Shown: positions 16,943-24,869 of the stretch, piece after piece
How positions within the stretch are numbered: position 1 is the first letter of the stretch
How the letters are laid out: every line of letters starts with the position of its first letter
Assembly (NCBI GenBank): GCA_013824715.1
Contig: PNOH01000044.1
Location: 1-34,444, forward strand
Length of the DNA: 34,444 nucleotides
DNA from: Odoribacter sp.
GTDB lineage: Bacteria > Bacteroidota > Bacteroidia > Bacteroidales > Prolixibacteraceae
Direction: 5' to 3'
Notes under the pieces: model-generated
What the model saw: the letters and a program-made list of their open reading frames with translations, nothing else
Told to the model about the DNA's origin: nothing
Databases searched by the model: none
Position numbers and translations under genes: made by a program

Positions 16943-19054
16943 ATGATGAAGTCAGTCTTTACCAATATAATTGTTGCTTTCGTCCTCCTGATCTCATTTT
17001 CACTTCAGGCGAAAAATCCTTCCAAAGGGCGTGTTTCGGATACTGAAACAGAATTGTCACAGCACCTTATTACTTTTCAGCCCGACTCAACCATTAACCT
17101 TCAGGAAATCGTCGTAAAGGCATTTCGATCGGATAAACGATTGCGCGACACACCGGGTTCGATCGGAATCATTACCAACCGGCAACTGTTGCGCGAACCA
17201 GCCTTCACACTTGCTCCTTCGGTCAATAAAATTGCCGGCGTGTGGATGCAAAGCGGATCAATGAACACCAACAGGCTCACCATTCGCGGAATCGGAACCC
17301 GTTCTCCATACGGAAGCAACAAAATCAGGGCATATTACGGCGATATTCCGCTAACTAACGGTGTTGGTGAAACCACACTCGAAGATTTGGATATGGAACA
17401 AATTTCAGATATCGAAATCATTAAAGGCCCTTCCTCAGGTTTTTACGGCTCAGGATTGGGAGGCGTATTGTTGTTTAATCCGACCAAACCTACCAAAGAT
17501 CAGTTGGCCCAACAGGTTTCGGTCGGTTCGTTTAAAACAATCAAATACACCGGCAAACTGGCCGTTGCAAATCAGAATGCCGGGCATTCCCTGGTGTACA
17601 GCAGGATTCATTCGGACGGATACCGCGAAAACAATGAAACCGACCGTCACAACCTGACCTGGACCTCATCGGTTACAAAAAATCACACCTCAATTAATTT
17701 ACTGGCTGCATTCATTAAAATGGATGCCTACATTCCCAGTTCCATCAACCTGAAGACCTATCAGGAAACACCCGAAAAAGCAGCCGCAAACTGGGCAGTT
17801 ACCAGAGGATACGAAGATTACCGGAAAGTTTTCGGAGGCATTTCTGTTCAGCAAACATTCAGTAAAAACTGGCAGGCCAAACTCAGCACATTTGCACAAA
17901 CCAATCAGAACAACGAATTGCGGCCTTTTAACATCCTTCAGGAAAAGAACCATTACTTCGGATTTCGGTCGGTAGCAGAGAAAAAATACACCTCAGAAAA
18001 AATAACCAGCCGCCTGATTTTGGGTAACGAATTTTTTACCGAAAACTACCAATGGCAAACACTTCAGAATAAAAACCGGGTAGCCGGAAACTTGTTGACC
18101 GACAATGTGGAATTTCGCTGGTACAACAATATTTTTTTCCTGGCCGACCTGAATTTCCAGGAGCGGGTTCAACTTTTGGCCAGCCTGAACCTGAACCGGA
18201 CGAGCTACCGTTATGAAGATCATTTCCTGTCGAATGGCGATCAGGGAGGTAAACATCAGTTTAATCCGGTAGTTTCTCCACGATTGGCTGCCAACTGGAA
18301 ATCGTCTGAAAAGCTCAGCATATTTGCGGTGGTGAGCCATGGGTTCTCCCCTCCCACCCTCGAAGAAACCTTGATGCCAGGAGGTTTGCGTAACACAGCC
18401 ATCAAGCCCGAAACCGGATGGAATTTTGAAGTTGGCGCAAAAGGATCGGTCTCCGAATCGCTCTGGTTCGAAATTTCGGCTTATTACATGAAAGTCAAAA
18501 ATCTTCTGGTTGCACGACGTACCGCCGAAGATGAATACATGGGAATCAACGCTGGCAGTACCAATCACCCCGGATTGGAAATTAAACTGGATTATCGGCT
18601 CATCCAACGCCCTGAATGGTCGTCGTTCTTTCGGATAAATGCCAACCTGACGCGATACCGTTTCGCTGAATTTATGGACAACGGAATCAATTATTCAGGG
18701 AACAAACTGACCGGAACACCAGCATCAACCACCAACTGGATGCTCGAAACCATCCATTCCAAAACATTATTCCTGAACCTGCATGTCCAAACCGTTGGTC
18801 GGATGCCCATGCGCGACGACAATACCCTGTTTACCGATGCGTATCAACTGGCCAACCTCATGGCCGGATACGAAAAGTCATTCAGGAAACTGTCAGTCAG
18901 CCTTTCTTCAGGAGTCCAGAACATATTGGACCAGCGTTATGCTTCGATGGTTTTGATTAATGCCACCGCTGTTGGCAGCCAGGCGCCCCGGTATTATTAC
19001 CCTGGCCTGCCCCGTAACTACAAAACAATGATTAGTTTAAAGTATTCGTTTTAG
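16943..19054 (+). CDS. TonB-dependent outer-membrane receptor
   Basis: A signal peptide (about 1-23) is followed by a short extension and a TonB-box-like INLQEIVVKAF. The plug domain (about 55-180) shows TPGSIGIITN, NRLTIRGIGTRSPYG and IEIIKGPSSGFYGSGLGGVLLF. The rest is a 22-strand-type barrel ending RNYKTMISLKYSF with a terminal Phe. There is no N-terminal carboxypeptidase-like domain and no SusD partner, so a metal-siderophore, haem or cofactor substrate is likelier than a polysaccharide, with the actual ligand unknown. At 703 residues it is of usual length. It precedes the cytochrome operon by 148 bp, and an iron or haem role would fit that context, as inference only. Confidence 0.9.
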   Translation: MMKSVFTNIIVAFVLLISFSLQAKNPSKGRVSDTETELSQHLITFQPDSTINLQEIVVKAFRSDKRLRDTPGSIGIITNRQLLREPAFTLAPSVNKIAGVWMQSGSMNTNRLTIRGIGTRSPYGSNKIRAYYGDIPLTNGVGETTLEDLDMEQISDIEIIKGPSSGFYGSGLGGVLLFNPTKPTKDQLAQQVSVGSFKTIKYTGKLAVANQNAGHSLVYSRIHSDGYRENNETDRHNLTWTSSVTKNHTSINLLAAFIKMDAYIPSSINLKTYQETPEKAAANWAVTRGYEDYRKVFGGISVQQTFSKNWQAKLSTFAQTNQNNELRPFNILQEKNHYFGFRSVAEKKYTSEKITSRLILGNEFFTENYQWQTLQNKNRVAGNLLTDNVEFRWYNNIFFLADLNFQERVQLLASLNLNRTSYRYEDHFLSNGDQGGKHQFNPVVSPRLAANWKSSEKLSIFAVVSHGFSPPTLEETLMPGGLRNTAIKPETGWNFEVGAKGSVSESLWFEISAYYMKVKNLLVARRTAEDEYMGINAGSTNHPGLEIKLDYRLIQRPEWSSFFRINANLTRYRFAEFMDNGINYSGNKLTGTPASTTNWMLETIHSKTLFLNLHVQTVGRMPMRDDNTLFTDAYQLANLMAGYEKSFRKLSVSLSSGVQNILDQRYASMVLINATAVGSQAPRYYYPGLPRNYKTMISLKYSF

Positions 19055-19120
19055 CATGTTTGCTACCGATACCCGACCATAGTTTCCTCATCATTGAATT
19101 GCCAAATGTTTTCATTATCA

Positions 19121-19134
19121 TTGACTTATATCAA
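19121..19134 (+). promoter_or_regulatory. FNR/CRP-family-like operator
   Basis: TTGACTTATATCAA matches the FNR consensus TTGAT-N4-ATCAA at 9 of 10 fixed positions (C instead of T at position 5). It is centred about 50 bases upstream of the predicted transcription start of the cytochrome operon, just before the -33 element. Anaerobic activation of the redox genes is a reasonable inference. Confidence 0.5.
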
Positions 19135-19145
19135 TCTATTTCAAA

Positions 19146-19174
19146 TTGTGAAGTAGATTTAATTCATACATTTG
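19146..19174 (+). promoter_or_regulatory. Bacteroidota-type promoter of the redox operon
   Basis: TTG at 19146-19148 and TACATTTG at 19167-19174 are separated by 18 bases, a good fit to the -33 TTG / -7 TAnnTTTG pattern of the Bacteroidota primary sigma factor. Transcription would begin near 19181, leaving a leader of about 20 bases to the ATG at 19203. Confidence 0.6.
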
Positions 19175-19202
19175 GAATTTCCTAACTAAAAAAAATGAGA
19201 TT

Positions 19203-19658
19203 ATGCCTCCTCAGCTAAAGACTTTGCTGCCACTTTTGGCAGTATTTATTTGCATTTTCCTCGTCGCCCGACATTTTCTGATACCGGAGTCGTTTGGAAA
19301 ATACGGGCACTACCGGGCTAACTCGATAGATGAAACTGCAGCGCTTCCGATCAACTATGTAGGAAAAAAGGCATGCGCTGAATGCCATGACACCGAAGCT
19401 GCCCAGCTTGCTTCCGACCTTCACAATGGACTTACCTGTGAAGTTTGCCATGGCCCGGGCTCATTACATATCGAAGATCAGGAAAAAGGAATACTCCTAA
19501 AACCTGGTAGCAGGGAATTTTGCGGGACATGCCATAGTATTAATCCTGCACGCAGAACTGAAGTTATTAACCAAATTGATACAAAGGAACACCATCCGGA
19601 AAAGGAAAAATGTATCGATTGCCATAATCCACATGCAGTATGGGAACTGAAAGATTAA
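19203..19658 (+). CDS. membrane-anchored tetrahaem cytochrome c (module A)
   Basis: The 151-residue protein has one N-terminal hydrophobic helix (about residues 7-27) that should anchor it in the inner membrane with the rest in the periplasm. Four CxxCH haem c motifs are visible at C58-H62, C79-H83, C107-H111 and C137-H141, with extra His residues (H74, H89, H130, H131, H144) available as second axial ligands. It resembles short cytochromes of the c3/DsrJ/NrfH kind. Its end overlaps the next gene, a four-cluster ferredoxin, by 19 bp, implying coupled translation and a common complex. It likely receives electrons from, or gives them to, that ferredoxin. Maturation would need a cytochrome c assembly system outside this window. 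Confidence 0.9.
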   Translation: MPPQLKTLLPLLAVFICIFLVARHFLIPESFGKYGHYRANSIDETAALPINYVGKKACAECHDTEAAQLASDLHNGLTCEVCHGPGSLHIEDQEKGILLKPGSREFCGTCHSINPARRTEVINQIDTKEHHPEKEKCIDCHNPHAVWELKD

Positions 19659-20407
19659 ACGACACGAGGCGAAATTTTTTACGAAAGTCAGCAGCGCTGG
19701 CCGGAACCTTATTGGCAGCTTCGGTTACCAAACCTTTTACAGCAGTCATTTTTGCCGCAAACCAGCCAGATAAAACAAAACCCTGGTATGGGATCGGGAT
19801 TGATATTGAAAAATGTATAGGTTGCGGTAATTGTGCAAAGGCATGCAAATTGGAAAATGATGTCCCCAAAGAACCATTTTATTTCAGGTCGTGGGTCGAG
19901 CAGTATGCCATAAAAAATGATGGTACCGTAAAAGTTGAATCGCCTAATGGCGGGATTGATGGGTTTACTCAAACAGTGGCGGCAGAAGATATATTCAAAA
20001 CATTCTTCGTTCCCAAGATGTGTAATCATTGCGCAAAATCGCCATGCACACAGGTATGTCCGGTTGGAGCAACATTTGAAAGCCCGGAAGGAATAGCGCT
20101 GGTTGATGATAAATATTGTATTGGTTGCCGGTATTGCATTCAGGCCTGCCCATACGGATGCCGTTACCTTCATCCGGTAAAAAATACAGTTGACAAATGC
20201 ACTTTATGTTATCACCGGATAAAAAAAGGTTTATCACCGGCATGTGTAGAAGTTTGTCCTACAGGAGCAAGGATTTATGGTGACCTGAATGATAAGGAAG
20301 GCCTGTTAAACAAGTTTCTGAAAGAACACAACTGCCATGTTTTAAAACCCAATTTAAATACCGGTTCAAAATTATTTTATAACGGATTAAGCGCGGAGGT
20401 ACGATAA
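19640..20407 (+). CDS. Tat-exported four-cluster ferredoxin, NrfC/DsrO-like (module A)
   Basis: The N-terminus carries a twin-arginine signal, TRRNFLRKSAALAG (R10-R11), so the folded protein is exported. Four [4Fe-4S] cluster motifs follow: C59/62/65/69, C128/131/136/140, C160/163/166/170 and C187/190/202/206, arranged as in NrfC, PsrB, HybA and DsrO. In those systems this subunit wires a periplasmic partner to an NrfD-type membrane protein. Here it lies between a tetrahaem cytochrome gene (19-bp overlap) and an NrfD gene (1-bp gap), which fixes its role as the electron wire of a cytochrome-ferredoxin-NrfD complex. There is no catalytic subunit next to it. Confidence 0.9.
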   Translation: MGTERLNDTRRNFLRKSAALAGTLLAASVTKPFTAVIFAANQPDKTKPWYGIGIDIEKCIGCGNCAKACKLENDVPKEPFYFRSWVEQYAIKNDGTVKVESPNGGIDGFTQTVAAEDIFKTFFVPKMCNHCAKSPCTQVCPVGATFESPEGIALVDDKYCIGCRYCIQACPYGCRYLHPVKNTVDKCTLCYHRIKKGLSPACVEVCPTGARIYGDLNDKEGLLNKFLKEHNCHVLKPNLNTGSKLFYNGLSAEVR

Positions 20408-20408
20408 T

Positions 20409-21587
20409 ATGGAACATTTATATGAAATGCTCAAACAGGTTGACGGATACATTTATCCCAACGAAATAGAACTTCATTGGGGCATCCTGATCGTACTTTA
20501 CCCTTATATTACAGGATTGGTTGCAGGCGCTTTTATACTTGCTTCACTTGAACGGGTTTTTAAAATAAAAGTCCTTCGGCCAACCTATCACCTGGCCCTT
20601 TTAACCGCTCTTTCGTTCCTAATCGTAGCAATTCTTCCACTGGTTTCACATCTTGGACATCCGTTCAGGGCATACGAAATAATGACCACACCGCAAATTG
20701 GTTCTGCAATGGCGATATTCGGCTTTGTTTATTTATGGTACCTTATGGTCGTGTTATTGCTCGAAATTTGGTTTGATTACCGTCGTGACCTTGTCATTTG
20801 GGCAGACCAGTCAAAAGGCCTTAAACGGACGATTTATAAAATACTTACTTTGGGGGTAACCGACATTTCGCCAAAAGCTCTTGCCTGGGACGAAAAACTC
20901 GGATACATTGTTACGGTAATTGGTATTCCTTCTGCGTTCCTCCTGCACGGTTATGTCGGTTTTATTTTTGGCTCTATCAAAGCCAATCCATGGTGGTCAA
21001 CCGTTCTGATGCCGGTTATTTTTCTTCTCTCGGCGATGGTTTCGGGCATTGCACTGGTTATGTTTTTATACATGATCATTTCGTGGATCCGAAAAGTGAA
21101 AATTGATATGGCCTGTTTGGACGAAATTGGGAAATTTCTCTTTATGGTATTAATTCTTGATTTCACGCTTGAATCGCTCGATCAGGTTCACCGTATTTAC
21201 GAAGCCGAAGAATCATTCGAAATTTTGCACATGCTGGTCAACGGTAAATTAAATATGACCCTCTTTATTTTTCAGGGACTTATGGGAACGATTATTCCTT
21301 TAGTAATACTTGGTTTATTCAGGATGTACTTACCAAAGGAAAAAATACGAATACCTATGTATTTTCTGGTAAGTAACTTAGTTCTTTTTGGTGTGTTTTT
21401 TATGCGCTGGAATGTTGTAATCGGAGGTCAGTTGTTTTCAAAAAGTTTCCTTGGATTTACCAGTTTCAAATTAGGAATGATTGGAGCAGAAGGTTTTTTG
21501 ATGGCTCTTGTCTGGATGATTATGCCTTTTCTCATTCTTTCATTTATACTTTGGTTGGTGCCGCCTTGGAAAAAACATTCTGAATAA
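20409..21587 (+). CDS. NrfD/PsrC-family quinone-site membrane protein (module A)
   Basis: The 392-residue protein has about ten transmembrane segments and recognisable NrfD/PsrC features: HWGILIVLYPYITGLVAGAF, SHLGHPFRAYEIMTTPQIGSAMAIFG and HGYVGFIFGSIKANPWWSTVLMPVIFLLSA. Such subunits exchange electrons between the quinone pool (menaquinone in most Bacteroidota) and a periplasmic iron-sulfur protein. It begins one base after the ferredoxin gene stop and precedes the DUF2339-like gene by 13 bp. It differs considerably in sequence from the second NrfD protein at 24870, so the two are not a recent duplication. Confidence 0.88.
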   Translation: MEHLYEMLKQVDGYIYPNEIELHWGILIVLYPYITGLVAGAFILASLERVFKIKVLRPTYHLALLTALSFLIVAILPLVSHLGHPFRAYEIMTTPQIGSAMAIFGFVYLWYLMVVLLLEIWFDYRRDLVIWADQSKGLKRTIYKILTLGVTDISPKALAWDEKLGYIVTVIGIPSAFLLHGYVGFIFGSIKANPWWSTVLMPVIFLLSAMVSGIALVMFLYMIISWIRKVKIDMACLDEIGKFLFMVLILDFTLESLDQVHRIYEAEESFEILHMLVNGKLNMTLFIFQGLMGTIIPLVILGLFRMYLPKEKIRIPMYFLVSNLVLFGVFFMRWNVVIGGQLFSKSFLGFTSFKLGMIGAEGFLMALVWMIMPFLILSFILWLVPPWKKHSE

Positions 21588-21600
21588 AATCTGATTCAAT

Positions 21601-23256
21601 ATGCAAATAGAAAAATCTGATTCGCTGGAATTAAAGACTATTCGTGAGGAATTACAGCAATTAAAAACCCGGATCACGCGTCTTGAAGCCTCATTTGATA
21701 TGCAAAAAGGGACAAAAAATCAAATCCCTGCAATTGGTTCTGAACAGCCGGATGATGATTTCGAACTGAATTTTTCATCTAAATCAGATGATTCAATCGA
21801 ATTCCGGGTTGGAGAATACGGGATGGCGTGGCTTGGAAACATCGTTTTACTTTTTGGAATATCCTTTCTTGTTCAATATCTGCAAAATTCAGGGTATAAG
21901 GTATTTTCAGCATTGATTGGATTTATTTTAGTTGGGGGGATATATGCAGGAGCCTACTATACGCGCCAATCATTATCGTACCTGTCGAAACTTTTTGCCT
22001 ATACCGGGCATCTGCTATTGTTTTACATGGCACTGCGGCTTCACTTTTTTCAGGATGAACCTTTGATCCCGAACAAGCTGGCCGGACTTTTCGTTTTAGT
22101 ACTTGTCCCCGGTGTACTGTTATACCTTTCATTCGGACGTAAATCACAACTACTGGCAGGAATAGCTTTGCTGATGCTTTTATTTTCTGGTATTATCAGC
22201 AATTCAATACCATTTGCTTCAGGAATAACAACACTTGTCGCACTCCTGTCGGTAATACTCTTCTACAGGTTGGGCTGGCTTAAAATTGTTTTTATATTTA
22301 TTTTTCTGATCTACCTGAGTCATTTTAACTGGCTGCTGAACAGTCCGTTTGTGGGAAACAAATTCGAATTTATTCAGTCACCCGGGATTGGATATTTCCA
22401 TCTGTTTGCAACCGGTTTCATAATCTCCATTCTAGCCCTGCTACCCAAAAAGGAAGACGTCTCGGATGATTTTATCACTACCTCGGTCGTATGGAACGGA
22501 CTGCTTTTTACTTTAGTCCTTGCATTAACTGTGGTTACGTATTTAAGCCATAACTATGTTCCTGTTTTCGCTGTTCTGGCCATTGTTTGCCTGGTTTATT
22601 CGGTTGTACTTCAATCCCGTTCATATCTGAAAATTACGGCATCAATGTACGCACTGTATGGTTTTCTTGCATTGAGTGTCGCATTTTATGGAATACTCTT
22701 CTTCCCAAAAGTCTATATGCTCCTGGCGCTTCAAAGTTTGCTTGTAGTTTCCATGGCCCTTTGGTTTGGTTCCAGGTTTATTGTAGTAATGAATACAATC
22801 CTCTTTCTGATTTTGATGATATTTTACTTGTCGTCCCAGGGAAATCACAGCCCCACCAATTTTTCGTTTATGCTGGTAGCTATTATTACTGCCCGGATCA
22901 TAAACCTGAAAAAAGAACGGTTAAATATCAAAACAGAGCACATCCGTAACTTATACCTGGTTTTAGGATTTTTAATGACCCTGATAGCCTTCTACCACGC
23001 TTTCCCTCCATCATACATTACTGTTTCATGGATTTTTGCCGCCCTGCTGTTTTTCATAGTAGGCCGCCTAATCAATAACATCAAATACCGGTGGCTGGCA
23101 ATTGGCATATTAATCGTTTCGGCAGTCAAATTAATCTTTGTTGACCTGTCGGATCTGGATATTGGCTTCAGGGTATTGGTTTTCCTTTTGCTGGCAATTA
23201 TTTCCATTTCTGTTTCCATTTTATATACCAAATACCTGGTTAAAAAGAAGGATTAA
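21601..23256 (+). CDS. DUF2339-like polytopic membrane protein
   Basis: A short N-terminal coiled coil (LELKTIREELQQLKTRITRLEASF, residues 9-32) is followed by an acidic stretch and then roughly 14-16 membrane helices, starting WLGNIVLLFGISFLVQYL. This layout, with helix pairs and few soluble loops, is that of DUF2339 proteins, whose function is unknown. The gene lies 13 bp after the first NrfD gene and 84 bp before the second module, so it is probably in the same transcript. Whether it belongs to the redox complex or only shares the operon cannot be told. The family assignment rests on architecture more than on motifs. Confidence 0.65.
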   Translation: MQIEKSDSLELKTIREELQQLKTRITRLEASFDMQKGTKNQIPAIGSEQPDDDFELNFSSKSDDSIEFRVGEYGMAWLGNIVLLFGISFLVQYLQNSGYKVFSALIGFILVGGIYAGAYYTRQSLSYLSKLFAYTGHLLLFYMALRLHFFQDEPLIPNKLAGLFVLVLVPGVLLYLSFGRKSQLLAGIALLMLLFSGIISNSIPFASGITTLVALLSVILFYRLGWLKIVFIFIFLIYLSHFNWLLNSPFVGNKFEFIQSPGIGYFHLFATGFIISILALLPKKEDVSDDFITTSVVWNGLLFTLVLALTVVTYLSHNYVPVFAVLAIVCLVYSVVLQSRSYLKITASMYALYGFLALSVAFYGILFFPKVYMLLALQSLLVVSMALWFGSRFIVVMNTILFLILMIFYLSSQGNHSPTNFSFMLVAIITARIINLKKERLNIKTEHIRNLYLVLGFLMTLIAFYHAFPPSYITVSWIFAALLFFIVGRLINNIKYRWLAIGILIVSAVKLIFVDLSDLDIGFRVLVFLLLAIISISVSILYTKYLVKKKD

Positions 23257-23277
23257 AAGCGGACGAATTGCCCGCTT
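23257..23277 (+). terminator. possible hairpin between the two redox modules
   Basis: AAGCGG (23257-23262) and CCGCTT (23272-23277) pair perfectly around a 9-base loop directly after the DUF2339-like stop codon. No T-run follows at once; the next one starts about 20 bases later. It may end or process the upstream message, or merely attenuate expression of module B. Confidence 0.35.
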
Positions 23278-23340
23278 CAGGCCTATGTGAACAAGTTTTT
23301 TTAATGCACCATTAATATTTATTTCGAAAAAGAATTCAAT

Positions 23341-23922
23341 ATGAAGCATAGAAAAAACGTACTTGTTAAGCTTTCGAATCTTGCCCTGGCATTTTCTATT
23401 TTCCTGTTGACTGGTTGCCAGCAAAAAGAATCTGAAAACACGAAGCTGCCTCAACTATCCGAAGTCAAAGAATCAGGACTAAAGAAAGGCGAAACTTTAG
23501 AAAATGCGATCGAACTGCCGCCTTTCAGCGATGGAATATTTCCCTGTAGCGATTGTCATACAGATTTAACCCCGAATCCGTTGAAAAGAGAATTAGTAGA
23601 TATGCACGATGACATATCGGCTATGTTTGATCATGATAAAGAAAACCGTTGGTGTACCGATTGCCATGATTTGATTAACAGGGACTATCTGAAGCTTGCC
23701 AGTGGAAAATTACTGGATTTCAAGGAATCATATAAACTATGTGGACAGTGCCATGGTGAGAAACTCAGGGACTGGAAAGTTGGAGTTCATGGAAAGAGAA
23801 CGGGTAATTGGAACGGGAAAAAAGAATATCTGCTTTGCGTTCATTGTCACAATCCACACTCCCCAAAATTTAAGCAATTAACGCCAGAACCTCCACCAAT
23901 CAGGCAGGAAGATATCAACTAG
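23341..23922 (+). CDS. tetrahaem cytochrome c lipoprotein (module B)
   Basis: The signal peptide ends in the lipobox LLTGC (C26), so the protein is a lipoprotein. Four CxxCH motifs occur at C69-H73, C105-H109, C134-H138 and C166-H170. The segment LCGQCHGEKLRDWKVGVHGKR and the closing LLCVHCHNPHSPKF are well-spaced, typical bis-His multihaem features, with H98, H150 and H173 as candidate distal ligands. It is unrelated in detail to the module A cytochrome (lipid anchor instead of a helix, different spacing), although both have four haems. It is followed after 27 bp by the second Tat ferredoxin gene. Lipid anchoring leaves open whether it sits in the inner or the outer membrane. Confidence 0.9.
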   Translation: MKHRKNVLVKLSNLALAFSIFLLTGCQQKESENTKLPQLSEVKESGLKKGETLENAIELPPFSDGIFPCSDCHTDLTPNPLKRELVDMHDDISAMFDHDKENRWCTDCHDLINRDYLKLASGKLLDFKESYKLCGQCHGEKLRDWKVGVHGKRTGNWNGKKEYLLCVHCHNPHSPKFKQLTPEPPPIRQEDIN

Positions 23923-23949
23923 ATTTTAGAAATCGAAAATCCGCTCAGC

Positions 23950-24840
23950 ATGAAAAAAGAAAATTCAAGAAGGTCGTTTTTCAAAAATATATCTTTAGCA
24001 TCAATCTCGGCGCTTGCACTCAACGGATGCGACCCGAAGGCTCTGAAGGAGTTTCTTCAACGGAACTTCAGGACTTTGTCGAAAAAAGAAAAAAACGACA
24101 TCGTCAAAAATTTAGAAGTAAAATACAAAGAAACCTACGGAAAAGAATTTCATGTATCGGCTGAACCTGCGATGGAAGGAGTTTTGTTTGGATATGCTTT
24201 GGATTTATCACGTTGTATTGGCTGCCGGAAATGTGTTTATGCCTGCGTTGGTGAGAACAATCAGTCGCGTGAACCACAGATTCATTGGATACAGGTGCTC
24301 GAAATGGAAAAAGAAAAAGGGATTGATCTGGCACATTCAAATGTTCACTATAATCCTGAAAAAGTTCCTGAAAAAGGGAAATCCTATTTTCCGGTAGCCT
24401 GTCAGCAGTGCCGAAATCCACAGTGTACAACTGTATGCCCAGTGAAGGCTACCTGGCAGGAACCTGACGGAATTGTAGTGGTTGATTACAACTGGTGTAT
24501 TGGCTGCAGGTATTGCATGGCAGCCTGCCCTTATGGAGCAAGGCACTTCAATTGGGGACAGCCAAATGTTCCTGCAGAAGAGATAAATACTGAAATGCAT
24601 TACCTGGGCAACAGGCCAAGAGTGAAAGGAGTTGTCGAAAAATGTACATTCTGTATTCAAAGGGTAAGGGTAGGCAAATATCCTTCATGTGTTGAAATTT
24701 GTCCGGTAGGGGCCCGTAAATTTGGGAATCTTTTAGACTCAGAGAGTGAAATCAGATATATTTTGGAAAACAAACGTGTATTTGTATTGAAACAAGAATT
24801 AAACACCCAACCCAAATTTTATTATTTCTTTGGTATATAA
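23950..24840 (+). CDS. Tat-exported four-cluster ferredoxin, DsrO-like, probable lipoprotein (module B)
   Basis: The N-terminus has a twin-arginine motif (S-R7-R8-S-F-F-K), then a short hydrophobic stretch ending in LNGC, with C27 in lipobox position, so it may be a Tat-exported lipoprotein. Clusters are predicted at C89/92/95/99, C151/154/159/163, C183/186/189/193 and C232/235/247/251. The long insert between cluster motifs 1 and 2 (residues 100-150) and IQVLEMEKEKGIDL resemble DsrO and HmeA. It sits between the lipoprotein cytochrome and the second NrfD gene (29 bp), giving the same gene order as module A. Role: electron transfer between haems and the quinone-binding subunit. Confidence 0.88.
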   Translation: MKKENSRRSFFKNISLASISALALNGCDPKALKEFLQRNFRTLSKKEKNDIVKNLEVKYKETYGKEFHVSAEPAMEGVLFGYALDLSRCIGCRKCVYACVGENNQSREPQIHWIQVLEMEKEKGIDLAHSNVHYNPEKVPEKGKSYFPVACQQCRNPQCTTVCPVKATWQEPDGIVVVDYNWCIGCRYCMAACPYGARHFNWGQPNVPAEEINTEMHYLGNRPRVKGVVEKCTFCIQRVRVGKYPSCVEICPVGARKFGNLLDSESEIRYILENKRVFVLKQELNTQPKFYYFFGI

Positions 24841-24869
24841 CCGGTTAGCATATCTAAAAATATATAGCT

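Noticed and set aside
17993-18607. 204-residue ORF on the minus strand
   Set aside because: It is entirely antisense to the TonB-dependent receptor barrel, and its protein shows no family features.
19052-19065. Hairpin TAGCA-TGTT-TGCTA after the TonB receptor gene
   Set aside because: Five-pair stem containing the stop codon and no T-run; probably chance.
19709-20173. 154-residue ORF on the minus strand, rich in Cys
   Set aside because: It is a shadow of the Cys-rich ferredoxin gene on the plus strand; cluster motifs are only in the plus-strand frame.
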